Shown here: positions 24,129 to 36,500 of the stretch, in pieces
How positions within the stretch are numbered: position 1 is the stretch's first letter
Layout of the letters: every line of letters starts with the position of its first letter
Assembly (NCBI GenBank): GCA_907165065.1
Contig: OU015528.1
Span: 74,505,474 to 74,569,473 of the forward strand
DNA: 64,000 nucleotides
From: Caprimulgus europaeus
Taxonomy: Eukaryota > Chordata > Aves > Caprimulgiformes > Caprimulgidae
Reading direction: 5' to 3'
Program-made: the position numbers and the translations under genes
The notes under the pieces: model-generated
Seen by the model: the letters and a program-made list of their open reading frames with translations, nothing else
Databases searched by the model: none
Told to the model about the DNA's origin: nothing

Positions 24129-24433
24129 AGGCTGGTGGAAGTGGTTTTCTCAAGGGCAGGTAGTGATAGAACAAGGTTAATGGCTATAAACTGGAAGAGG
24201 GCAGGTTTAGATGAGACATTAGGAATAAATTCTTTGTGAGGGTGGTGAGACACTGGAACAGGTTGCCCAGAGAAGCTGAGGCTGCTCCTCCCTGGAAATG
24301 TTCAAGGCCAGGTTGGATGGGGCTTTTAGCAACCTGGTCTAGTGGGGGGATGTCCCTGCTGATGGCAGAGGGGTTGGAACTAGATTATCTTTAAGGTCCC
24401 TTCCAACCCAAGCCATTCTGTGATTCTGTGATT
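24129..24433 (+). mobile_element. CR1 LINE fragment, sense, head-to-tail with the preceding CR1
   Basis: It starts at the octamer end of the preceding copy, reads AAGGGCAGGTAGTGATAGAA and ACACTGGAACAGGTTGCCCA, and ends CATTCTGTGATTCTGTGAT. It is the same subfamily as the copy at 33286. Both share the unusual GGGCAGGTAGTGATAGAACA segment and similar 5' truncation points. The clean abutment suggests insertion at or very near the 3' octamer repeat of the older copy. Confidence 0.93.
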
Positions 24434-27400
24434 ATGCTGTGGCAAAACAGTCCCAGTCACTGCCAGTGAGAGAGAAAAGCAGCTCTGGTCATTTTTAACA
24501 CTGTTACTATATCACTTTGATATTTTCTGAGGCATTGTTTGGCTTTGAGAAATGGCTTGCATCTGTTTAAAATACCTCCCACGTTTGTTTGTGTCTCCTC
24601 TACTTGCCATCCCAAGTTGCTGGGGTACGATGCCGGGCTCCATGCTGGAGTTGGCACTGCCCCATGCACCCACCTGCGTTGGGAATGCAGCTGGGAGCAG
24701 GAGAGGCTCCGGTGGTGCCATGGGCAGGCATTGCTTGAGACATGACAGAGGTTGTAAATCATGTGTTAAACACAAACAGGTGTTAAAATAAGTCTGTGCT
24801 CCATCTGTCTTTTTTTTTATTTTTTAAAAAATGAAAAATTAGGAAAAATGAGCATCTGATGTTGGCTGTGTAATGATGGGCTGATGGAACCTGTAGCATC
24901 CTGAGCTTTTCTGACAACTGAGGCTCATGTCTCAGACATCACCAACGGGTTAATAAAAAGAATTAGAAGAATGTCTTTCCTTTTACAAAGGCTGCCCGAG
25001 AAGCAGGAAATGAAACTTCCCATAGATCCCAAATCCCCAGTGGCAGCTGATAAGACAGGAGAGGGGCAGGATCCTACCCAGCACAGGCAAACCTGAATGG
25101 GGATTTCTGAAGGCCACTTGAATTGCCGGAAGCACAATTCAGCCTCACATTCTGGAAAGTTGCTTAAAAATACCATTAACAAAATGTTAATGAGTAACAT
25201 TTTTTCAAGTACATAGTCACTGAGGAGGTGAAATTCCTCAGCTCCCTGTGACACTCTGTGTGGTCAAAGATTACCTTGAACCAGCCAGGCCAGGAACGAG
25301 AATGAGAACAGCTAAATTAGGATGACTTATTAAAACAAAACACCGTACCAACAGTCTCTGCATGGTGAGCATCCCTGCATCAGTCTGCACCAGGCTCACT
25401 GAGGCTTAGCAGCTGGCTGGGGGAAGTTCAGCCACCTTCAGCACAAGGATGCAGCACGTGGCTTCCTATTTCATATAAATGCCTCTTTAAATTTTTCGTA
25501 GTTCAATGAAAAAGGAATGGGTTATTGGAGAACAGCTCTGCTAAAGCACTGCTCACAATGTTAATAATCACAGTTTAAAATTTACTGTGGGAAATCTATA
25601 TGAGGTGCCCCGGCTAACCTGCTGGTTTGGGGTTTTTATCAATAACTTCAAAAAACCACATGAAGATGACAGTTGAAGGGGGCTGTTTTGGGAAGCTCTG
25701 TGTACACTTCAGAGTGAGCAGAAAAAGTATAATGTGATTTTATTTTTTTAACTGTTTAATCACACGACACCTTCAGTGGGAATTTCTAGTGATCAATATA
25801 GGAAGCGAATTGCTCTGTAAATCACACTAACTAGTTTGCAAGTGACTCATGGCTGAATTTTATTCATACAATAAATCATTTTGCTGCTTTCAAGTAACAT
25901 ATGAATGGAGAAAGCCAGGAGGTGCGATTATGAAAAATTCATACCCAGAAAAAGCACTAACCTCTGTTGCATGTGAGTTGACCCAGCTCTCTGAGCAGCA
26001 TCGTGCTTATGTGTGTACAGGATTGTCCACTGAGGCATCTCAGGTGCTTTTCTGGTTAAATGGGGCTTTTCAATGCTGTTAGGTAGCCTCTAGTCAGGGC
26101 AGTAGTAAATAAATCACTTTTGGGTGGAGCAGACGACAGAGGAAGAGGATGTTTGTATTCAAGTGTGTCTCCAGTACTGATACTCTTTGCAGACGTGGGC
26201 ACAACACTTTGGTTTGCTTGCCTGTAATGTGAAGACAAAGCCACCAGCTTTGGAATGGTCCTAGGGCTGCTCTGCTCAGGGCAGGAGCAGGCTGATGCTA
26301 CTCAGATGAGCAGTGCTTTGCCCTGGCAGGTCCCAAATCAACTAGGCTCCCTCCATAAGCAATGTGCATTTTGCCAGGGGAATTCTCTTCAGCTGACCCA
26401 TACTGTTTGTAACTTGTGCTGAGAATTCAGATAAAAGTTGCTTTGTACGTTCTGAGCACCGTTATTTTTATTATCACCCTATCGTGTAGCTGAGCTGAAT
26501 AAGAAGCTGTAAATAAAATGTTCATGCAGCAGCTTTTGGCTGTCACTTCAGAGTTGCATTTTCCTATGAGTATGTTGGAACAAGCCAAAATGGAGGGCTG
26601 GTTTGCTGGTTTATGCCGTGAAAGAGATTCTTCCATAGCTGTGTTGGGCCTTAGCATCCAGATCTACATTGGCTTGAATCACTCAGGAGCCAGGATCTCA
26701 AATTCTAGTGTGAAATTTCCTCCTTCCCACCAGCCTCAACCTTTCCTGGAAGCTTTCCATAGCTAATCTCACACTCCTATGGGAAGTTTAGGAGAGACCA
26801 TTGGGAATCAGTAGAACTGATTGCTCTGCTGTAGTTGAGATAAAAATATTGTCCTCACCTGGATCTGGCTTTACACAACCTTGCAGCACTTCTGTGTGTG
26901 TGATACCAAGTGCACTGCTTAGAGAAGGGTTCAGGGATCCTGCTGCTTGAATGGAAATTGTATTTTGGTGTGGAAAAAGCCAGCAGAAGAAGCTGGGTCT
27001 GATCAAAGGAGGGAGATGGGTACAGCTCCCTCAAACGGATGGAGGAAGGCTCCTGGAGCATCTTCAAACTGCTTGGGCTGGTGAAATTATTTCCTCTCCT
27101 GCTGCCTCGAGTGCTGCTGGGGCAGAAACAGATGCATCTGGGAACGATCAGGGTGTTTGCAAAAAGCAGTGTATTAAGCAAATGTATTCCCTTTTTTTGT
27201 CTGCAATTTAGCTGTGATCAGACTCCGGGGTTTATGAATAAGTCGTTCAAACGTATCAGTTGGTGGTTAACGAGGACCAGGAGTCAGCCCTGGCTCTGTG
27301 CGACAGCTCCGCCAGCTCCGACTGAAACGCTTCGACACCAGAAATTCTCTGCTGAAACTACAAAGACCCCTGGGACTGGCCACACAGCCATCGTTGGTGG

Positions 27401-29187
27401 GATGCCTCCCACATATATATTCTATTTGCATTACTGAGCCCCAAATGTAAAGTTTTGGCTCAGAAGCAGCATTTATAACCCCTTCTGTGAGTGCTGGCTT
27501 GCTTTGCTGTTGGCACGTAACGCAAGGGCTTGGAGTTACCACCATCAGGAATCTGATCCTGGGGTTAGTCAATCAAAGCTTCTTGACTACAGTCTTTTCC
27601 TCCCAAGTTGAGTGGCTGCAGAGTGTTATAGCAGCAGCTAAGGAAAAGCAGTAACACAGGCTTTGGGGATAAAAGAAAACCCCCCTCAATGCGTTTTGTC
27701 AGATAAATGCTGAAATTTAGAAGCGCTAATCAGAAACGGAGACAGGGGAGGATCATATGGAAATCTTTTCTGAGGGTCTGAAACTCAAAGCCCATTTGAC
27801 TTGGGATTAGGAAGAAGAGTTGCATTTGGTGTGTGTTTCATTTGATAAATGCCTGTTGATGATCTGGTGTGTGTGGCAAGTTTACAGAGGATATTTTTTT
27901 GACAGCTTTTTCTTTCTGAGCAGGAGCAGAGTGTGGCTCCTTGGATCTTCTTACAATCTGTTTTTTTTCCTGTTTCTGTTTGATGCATGTTTAGTTTCTA
28001 ATACAGTTGGGTTTGGTTTTTTTTAAAGTGTTTGGCTTTATCCAGCTAATCCTTTTCAGCGAGCGAGTCCCTTTTCTTGCTTCTGGAAAATGGATTTGCT
28101 CACATTCCCTGCTCTCAGCCTCCCTATCTGTTATATTATTTCCCTGTGACCGTGTATCATTTGTCTGCTGCACATGAAAGGTTTGTGTTGCTTTATATAA
28201 AGACTTTTGCGTAATGGGCAATTCATTCTTTTCCATGTGGGTTTTTATAAACATGACTTTCTTCTGGGCTGGCCGAATCAGGCAGCCTCGCTCGCTCCCA
28301 GCTCGTGTGCCGGCTCCCAGTGCCTGTTATCTGACAGCAGCTCCGGCAACTGTCATCCAAAAGTGTTAAGCCTCCTAATTCTTTCTTTCTGAAAGAGTGA
28401 TTGGAGAAATGGAGCTCATCTGAGGCTCACAGCAGAGCCATCTGTGGAGTCTGGAGGGCTCGGAAGTTTGATCATAGGAAATTACTGGGCAATTTGTTCC
28501 TAACCTTCGCCCCAAGGAGCACTGAGCCTGATTTGGAAGAGCCAGGGAGAGATGTGGAGGTCAGCACCATGCTTCTCCATAGGTATTTGGGTGGTTGACC
28601 CACTTGGATGTCCATGTTACCACTTCTTAAGTAACTCTTGCTCCCCAAACAGCTCAGGGTAAGCTAGGTAAGCTTGCAGCATTTCTACCTCCCAGCTGTG
28701 ATGCAAGTGCGTGCAAAAACACATTACCAGTGATACCTCTATATGTACAGCCAAAATTAATGGGATGTGCACAATGTCCTCTTCTAACCTTTTTGCTTTG
28801 TGCATTGACTCTGCTTTGAGCAGGTCAGGAGACCTTCAGGAGCCCAGGAGTTGTCTCCAGTGTGCCTGCCGTGCTTCTGCAACTCATCCCCAGCAACCAC
28901 CTCCAAGCCAGACTGGGAGATGCTGGTAGCTGTGAGCCAGCATTGGGCTGGTGAGGTGTCTCATGGGCTGGTGACTCACCACCACATGGACAACTGTCAC
29001 CAGCATGGCCATCCTGGTGGCAATGCTCAGTTCAAAGCACAGCAGTGTCCCTTGCTCCTTCAGGCTGAGGCATGGCTGTCCTGGGGAAGATACAGCATCT
29101 TTTGTGAGCAATAACTCCACTAATAATGGTTACAGGGGGAAACAAAATGTTCCACTCTTCTCCCAAGATGCTGTTAGAGTTTTTGCA
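24434..29187. other. Intronic sequence, no gene seen
   Basis: No exon, RNA gene or transposon was recognised. Poly-T/poly-A runs lie near 24811-24830 and 27961-28025, and a small CpG-containing patch at about 28270-28350. Open frames show no family resemblance. Confidence 0.5.
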
Positions 29188-29284
29188 ATGATCTAGTGGA
29201 AGATGTCCCTGCTCACTGCAGGGGGGTTGGACTAGGTGATCTTTAAAGGTCCCTTCCAACCCAAACCATTCTGTGATTCTATAA
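29188..29284 (+). mobile_element. CR1 LINE 3' end only, sense
   Basis: Only about 97 bp remain: ATCTAGTGGAAGATGTCCCT, then GGGGGGTTGGACTAGGTGAT, then CCAAACCATTCTGTGATTCT. This is the CR1 3' UTR and terminal octamers, severely 5'-truncated with no coding content. Confidence 0.9.
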
Positions 29285-29559
29285 TATTTTCAGTATTGCT
29301 CATGGCCAGGAAATTGCAGTCAGTAGGGGTGTACCCATGTTTTTTTGCTGTCCCACTTTTGTATGCCAAGCAGGGTGGTTACCTGGGCTGGCACAGTGAG
29401 CAAAGGTTCCCCTTCAGGAGGTACTAAGGGTGGCACCTGCCCGCTGCTGGGCGGAAGCTGTCTGATTTTGGATAGAGGTTTTGCATGAGGATCACAGCAA
29501 CATATCCCATCCTCAGAGTGGGATAAACACAGCTCAGGATGGGCTGAATCTCCCCAGGA

Positions 29560-29724
29560 AGCCACTGGAAGGGGCTGTCTAGAGAGGTGTCTGAGTCACC
29601 ATCCCCAGAGGTGTTTAAAAGATGGGTAGATGGGGTTCTCAGAGATATGGTTTAGTAATGGACAGGTACAGTTGGACTCTGTGATCTCAAAGGTCTTTTC
29701 CAACCAAACAATTCTATGATTCTA
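29560..29724 (+). mobile_element. CR1 LINE fragment, sense, diverged
   Basis: CCACTGGAAGGGGCTGTCTA, then GAGTCACCATCCCCAGAGGT, GATATGGTTTAGTAATGGAC and a TTTTCCAACC...ATTCTATGATTCTA end identify the ORF2 tail and 3' UTR of a CR1 subfamily like that of the 55158 and 57768 copies. It lies about 275 bp after the previous CR1 end, and the DNA between looks unrelated to CR1. Confidence 0.85.
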
Positions 29725-32700
29725 GAAATTGCAAAAAATTGAGATCCAGCCCTGCTCTACTCCAAAACTAAGGATCCCTTTAAAAGCACCAGCTCCCATT
29801 TCTGCAGAAATGCAGCCCCACGGCCCTGACCGTAAATGGAGACGTTTGGGTGCCAGCAGCCGCCCTGGCCGTGCGGGAGAGGCAGCACAGCTCCCTGCAG
29901 CACTTGCAGGCTCTGCTCCAAAAACACTGTTAACCATCACTGCGGACAGCAGCAGCAGCCAGCGCTGGGCTGGGAGCGAGGAGGTAGGACCAGGCAAGAG
30001 GGTGAGTACCCCCCTGCCTGGGGTTATTTATGGGGCATGTCCTGTAGGGCATGGAGAGCTGGGACGGGCTGGAAATGGTGTCCTTGGAGAGCATCCGAGG
30101 GATGCTTCCCCCCAGCCTCTCCATACCTGCAAGAAAGCAGCTGGAAAGCGTCTCTTTCTCTTAAAGCAAGGGCTCAGCATTGGCTTGACAACTGTCCTCT
30201 GAGTGGCTTTGTAGGTTGTGGGTTTGTGTGCTGTTCCTCTCAAAAAAAAAACCAACCAAACAAAAACCACATGTTTTCTGCAGGGACACCAAGCTGAACT
30301 TGAGTAGAGTTTTCTAGGAGGAATCTGTCAGAATCCAGTCCCTGAGAAAACCGTGACAAAATTGGATTTGTATCATAATTTAAAACAGGTTGGAGATGAA
30401 GGGGTGCTCAGATCTGCCTTCTGGGAAGAAGGTTTTATTTTCCCTAACTAGCTGCAGTGCTAGGACTCTGGTGTAAGTCTGATTTCAAAAACAAATCAGG
30501 ATTTACTACAGCAAGAGTAGACTTTAGTCCAGCTCAGTAAGTATTTGGAGAATTGCAAAGTAGATTTTTTAACATCTTCATCATTAAAAACTATTGAGAT
30601 CCAGAGCTTTGGATCAACTTGGGAGCTGTAGAAGTGTCTGAGGTGAGATGTACATCATGAGGACAAACTGTGCAATTCCCCCTCCACAGCCTGTGTCTCC
30701 TGGGATATGAGTGGTGTGGAGCCAGATCTTTCCTGCAGGGAAGACTCTTGCTGGCCTTCCACTGCCTCTTGGGACATCGTTTGAGAGTTTTGATCATCTT
30801 AAATACAGCAAGTGTGACTATAAATGGGGTAAATGTACATCTGGATTTGGTCACAGTAGGATGTGGAGGGATGGAGAAAACGCTTCTCTGCGTGAAGGGA
30901 GGTGGGAGCCTGGTCTGTGGTCTCGCTGAGCAACCAGTGAGCTGTGAGTTAAGAGTTTTTCTGCTGAAAAGTTGGCTGTTTACTGAAAAATAACATTAGG
31001 AAAATACGTTTAGCATTGCTCTGAGAGGAATGTGATACTGGGAGCATTGTTGGCTTTCCCAGGCAGCGCACCTCCTGCAGACAAGGTTGTTGTATACCTC
31101 AATGTTACCTTAGACTGGATTAATGGATAAATGAAAAATAGACCAAGAGAGCCAGGGCTGCTCCCAAACCCAGCCATTCAGCTTACAAGGGTTGAGCTGC
31201 TCTATAGAGCCTCGCTAATTCCCTCAAAAAGCATCCACCACTGCCATCCATGGCCCACAGAGCACCTGGTGTCAGGCTGGAGGGCTGTAGCTCTGGGGTT
31301 CATTTCTCATCTTAGTCTTCAGTGAACCACAGAAGTCAAGCCTGGAGGGGGGAATGTTTGCTGGGAAATGGAAATGGAAGAGCACAGAGACAGAAGAGAG
31401 GAATTTCGTGTGCAGAAGTGGGGAGTGAACAATTCAGCTTAAGAGCCAAGAGGGATTTCAGGATGGGTGAGGGTGGAAAGGCTCAATTACAAGGGCAAAA
31501 CTGAAGGAATTTGGGACAGGAGGTGAAATGAGCATTTCAGAGAGAAGTCCTGAGTGGGGCTCAGAAACTAGAGGTAGAAGAGCCTCTGCTGTGCACCCTG
31601 GCTTGGCTCCAGCAAGGTCAGCCCCAAGAGGCTGGTCAAAGCCCAGAAGCTCCCAGGCATGCTGGATGCTCCAGATTCCTCTGAGCTCACCGAAGGTGAC
31701 CACAATGCTCAGTGAGAATGGACATGGCACTTGTGCTAAGGATGGCACTCAAGGGATGTCCCTGCTAGAGGAGAACATGCTACAAGGTCAGATGCCAGCA
31801 AAGCAGGCTGTGAGGAGCAAGGTGGAGGGTCATACTAGTTGGTGAGGTTCACCAGGAGCTGAATTTGAAGAGGTTGAGTAGGGTGCACAGCTCCAGGGCA
31901 GGGATCAGCAGTGATCCCATACGGACAGGGAACACGGAGAGCCTCCAAGGGGATCTGCACATGCGGTGAAGGTCAGTCTGGTCTAGCAGCTCTAGAGAAA
32001 GTAAAGCTGCATCTAGGAAAGACAAGATTAGAAATTAATGAAACCCAGCAGGGATATCTCAGTCCCTCCAGATTTGTTCCTCAGCCATCTGCGGGTCAGC
32101 ATAGGCATGGGAGGAGCATTGGCGGAAGATGGGACAAGTGGAAGCAGGGGGGCAATTGTCACTGGGAGCAAAGTGACCCCAGAGAATGAGTCAGGCCAGG
32201 GCTGACCTTGGCTATGGCAGAGGTACTTCTGTTTTGAGGAGGTTAACTGGAGGGGATGATGCTGTGCATTCCCCTCTTTCCAAGCTGCGTGCTGGCTTCT
32301 GAACAGGACTGGGAGCAGATTTCATCCCTCTGTGCTGTAAGACCCCTGTAACCCAGCCCTGCACATCTCTCAGGTGCCACGTGAGGAGCCTCAGGGAACA
32401 GACTCCCACAGCAAAGTGCTTACAGACTCGCAAGAAAACGAAGAGGGAATGGCAATCATGCTCTTCCATGGAGTGAAATGAGGGTGTGATTTCCAAAGGC
32501 CTGCATAATCAATATCCCTATTATCAGTCTTCCAAAATAAATTGCATTTAGACTAATAGAGGCTGGGGAGCTATCCATGAGCTGTCAGGAGAGAGATAAG
32601 CTGAAGACATATGTTTATTCATACCGCATATGCTGAGAGCTGGATATTCTTTACAGCTGGCCAAATTTGGGTGAAAATATTCAGTAATATTTTTTTTAGT

Positions 32701-33285
32701 TGTCTTGGTAAAATTTGTCAAATACCCTTAATTTTGAGCACACATAGAGCTTTTCAAACTTACTGAGCGGGTTGGTGACAATCACAGTAAAACATCTGGT
32801 GAAGGGAGAAAACTCTTTCATTTCTGATGAGTTAACTCGTAGAGCATCAGCAATTTAAATTGTCCTGGTGACCTCCCACCACATACACCAGTACATGAAT
32901 GGCACATCCAGCATCTAATGGCTCCGTTACAGAGAAAACATCTCACTTTCAATCGCTTGGGAGAAGTTCAAAAATTCACTATTGTTTCTGCCTGGCTCAG
33001 CTGCTCCACAGCTTCAGTGGAGCTTTTGTTTGTGCCTGGGACAACCTGCAAGTGTCTGACCATGAATGTGAAATACATCATTTTAGCCCATGAGATGCTG
33101 CTCCAGCCATGGACAACCCAATGTCCCCCAGCCTCGCTTCCCCCTCCCCAGGGCAACTGCAGGGCTCAGCCATAGGGCACCACCAAGAGAAAAGTTGGAA
33201 ATAAATTTGGTTTAGCAGGAGGATGATGTGTCTGAAATGCATAGAGCTGCTTCTGCTCTCTGCTGCTGCTCCTTCATGTTAGACC
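29725..33285. other. Intronic sequence with a weak cassette-exon candidate
   Basis: CCCATTTCTGCAG| at 29807 and AAGAGG|GTGAGT at 30002 resemble an acceptor and a donor around a 194-nt, moderately CpG-containing stretch. In the phase left by exon A it reads 41 codons and then TAA, so inclusion would truncate the protein. I regard it as a cryptic or poison exon at best. The rest of the block shows nothing recognisable. Confidence 0.35.
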
Positions 33286-33595
33286 CAGGAAGGTTGGGAA
33301 GGGACTTTTGACAAGGGCAGGTAGTGATAGAACAAGGAGCAATGACTATAAACTGGACAAGGGCAGATTTAGATTTGATATTAGAAATAAATTCTTTCCT
33401 GTGAGGGTGGTCAGACACTGGAACAGGTTGCCCAGAGAAGTTGTGGCTGCTCCTCCCTGGAAGTGTTCAAGGCCAGGTTGGATGAGGCTTTGGGCAACCT
33501 GGTCTAGTGGAAGGTGCCCCTGCTCATGGCAGGGGGGTTGGAACTGGATGGTCTTTAATGTCCCTCCCAACCCAAACTGTTCTATGATTCTATGA
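33286..33595 (+). mobile_element. CR1 LINE fragment, sense
   Basis: It reads GGGCAGGTAGTGATAGAACA, TCCTGTGAGGGTGGTCAGAC, AGGTTGGATGAGGCTTTGGG and ends TCTATGATTCTATGA. The ORF2 tail frame is partly readable ([20 protein letters not shown]), followed by LPREVV. It is closely related to the copy at 24129 and 5'-truncated at a similar place. Confidence 0.94.
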
Positions 33596-36500
33596 CCACC
33601 CCTTGTGTTGGTGCCACATCCCATCCCTCACCTCCAGCCCTGGCTTGCCGGAGCGCCTGCCTGATTCAGTCCGTGGCAAATGAGATTCATCTTGTTTAAC
33701 CTGAGGCACGGACAGCGTGGGTGTTCATGCCTGAGCCACGCTTTTACTGGCAGTGGAGAGAGGAGGGCACTTGTAGGACAGAGCTCATTCTCAAATGCAT
33801 TGTCTGAAATGAGTCATGCCCCCTTCTCCCCTTGACTGCAAAAGAACTCTCTGCAGTTAGCTCTTGGGTAGGTGTTCGTGCTGCAGATGGTTATGTGTGG
33901 TCAGATCAGTCCTGCTTTGGCTCAAATTCCTCCTTTCACATCATCCTGGTTGGACAAGAAACCCAAACCGTAAATTCGGGTCAGAAAGTGTTAAATGTGT
34001 CACAGGACGAAAGCTGCCTCCTGGAAGGCGATGGAAATGGAAATAGAAAATTATTTTTTTATGGCATGGTCTGAGTGAGCAATTTTGAAAAATAATAATG
34101 TATGTACCAGATTATTTCAGGAGACATTGAATGGTCTAGAAGAAAGTAGCTCAGAAGAAATGATGAGCGAGGCAGCATAGCAGATTTGCTTTCAAGCCAA
34201 GGTAAAAAAAGTGCATTTCCAATCCAAGCTAGCATTTCAGGATGGAGCATTTCCCCTTATTGCTGCCATCGGACTGCGCAGTACAAATGCTAGGCTGATG
34301 GTGAATGAGAGATGCCAGGCTCGATTCTCTAAGCTACTTTACTCAGCTTATAGAAAATTGTTATCCATTCCCTTGCCCTTTCCCTTTCAGCCACAAGCAA
34401 ATGCAGCTTAGACGAAAGATCTCAACTTTCAGCCAAAAGACTCTTCCTTCGGCATGGCACAGTGAGAGTGAGCCACGAGTGAGGCTCCTGGCCTCAGGGG
34501 TGTTGCATGTGATGAGAAAAATGGGTCTTAAGCTGTTACCATCTCACTGGGAAATGGTTTCCTTTCCCTTTACCTTGCTGCAGGTAACCAAAAGCAGCGG
34601 CTGGCTGAGGCTACGTGGTGTCGGGTTGGAACAGTTTGCCCACAGCAGTGCATTTGGGCTGGTTAGGCAATGGCAGCCCACTTGTGCTCACAGGGACACG
34701 GGTTTCAGCATCACACCTGAGCCAAGCAAAAAGGAGCGAGATCCAGCACCGTGGTGCTACCAGCAAAGGGTCTGGCTCGCCCTGCTGTCTGTGGCCTGCG
34801 AGGGAAAGGAGACATCTGCGACCACGCAGAGTGAGCAGGAGGATGGGGATGAGCAGCATGGGGATGTGAGGAGACCACACTGCCCTTCTCAAAGGAGATG
34901 CTCCCCAGCCCTGCTCACTCCACCTTTCCCTCTGCAATCTCCATCCATTCCCCCGCCTTTGCCCAGGAGTGTGTTTTTTAGACCCAGTCTCTTTAAAAAT
35001 GATGCAAAATGCCTTCCCCAAGCGACAGAGCAAATCTCCATCCCCCAATCTTCGCCATATTTCCAGTGTGTGGCTCGTTGGTCCTTTCTGTCTCTATTTC
35101 AGGGAAGTGCCTACTCATGAGGAAGCTTTGGGCGATCTGATGTCGAAATGGATTTGTCTCTCTCTTTTTGGTGGTTTATTTTCCCGAATTCCCCAGGGAT
35201 GTACTAGCTTGCTGATGGCAGTGTGCCCCTGAGTTGGGTGCCTGGAGAAAGAGCGGGGCAGGCACAGCGTCCGCTGCGAGCACAGAAAGGCTGCCTGTGG
35301 CATTTGTGTCAGCCACAGTATGCGATGTCATTGGAAAAACCATCAGCTTTTCTAACTTCCAGGACAGAGGAGATGGCTTTTGGCTTATAACTGGGTCATG
35401 CTTTAAAAAAAACTGCATGACCTCATCATGAGCATCAAGATGAGAACATGTGCTCATTCTCCCCTTATATTCTTCTCTCAACCTCTCCTGGAGAAGCAAT
35501 CCTTTTGGATGAGAGGCTGTTAATACAGATAGGATGTCTTTTACTTTCCCATCTATCTGCACTCAGAGCTAGCTCATCACCATTATGCTTGACTGATACT
35601 TCTTCTGTTATTACCTCTGCTGGGAAAATGCCCATATTTGGGGAGGAAGAAGCACAAATCTAAACTTGCCTTAGGAGGAAGCTTCAATCTCTGTCCCAGC
35701 TTCAAAGATGATGCTCTCTTGGTAGCAGGTCAAACCAGTCACCTGGAAGTAGAATCAGCAAAATATGCCAATTCTGGGAGGTGTTTATCTTGGGGAAAAT
35801 TGATTAATAGTATAGATTTTGATTTAGTGCAAGCAGACAGCAGGCTAGCAGTGCAGCCTGGCCCCTGTCACGTCTACCTTCGGGAGCCGCTGTCCCCTTG
35901 ACCCCCTGAAATAACATGGGATGAGTGGTAGAGGCATCCCCTCACCCTCACACAGGCACAGTTTGGGCCACTGGGGTCCAAAGGCTGCCACGCTGCAGGA
36001 GTACCTCTGGTTCACTGCTGGCTGTGTAACCCTGTGGTTTCAGTGGAGGATGGTGAAACAAAGGGAGGGCTGGAGCAGGAGGTGCAGCGGTGACTAGATG
36101 TGACCTGATGAGATCATGAACGGGCCAGCAACTTCCAGCTCATCCCTGCCCTCCTGCTTTGGCAGCCAGACAGAGTTAGAGACTTCAGCTTGTCAAAGTG
36201 GATCTTATAATGTCGCTGAGTTACACTTGTACCCTGGAAAAGAAATGAATTAAAGAGATTTGCCTTTGCCCTTATTAAGAATAAAATTAAAGAACCCAGC
36301 CAAGCCATTTACACTTCATTTCCCCTCCTTGCTTTGAAGCCGGGACGAGAATTTCATGCGTGGAGTCATTCGGACCCACACGCTTATGTGGGCAATGCCA
36401 TTGCTCGTGCTTCCCAGTCTCTCTGATGTTTATTGAAGGAGATCATCTTGCATCCATGCATGAGCCCTGGCAGCAGCCAGGCCATTGCATGGGACAAGCC

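Noticed and set aside
34305-35120. 271-codon open frame on the + strand
   Set aside because: No recognisable family or domain; low-complexity serine/proline stretches and overlapping frames on both strands suggest chance.
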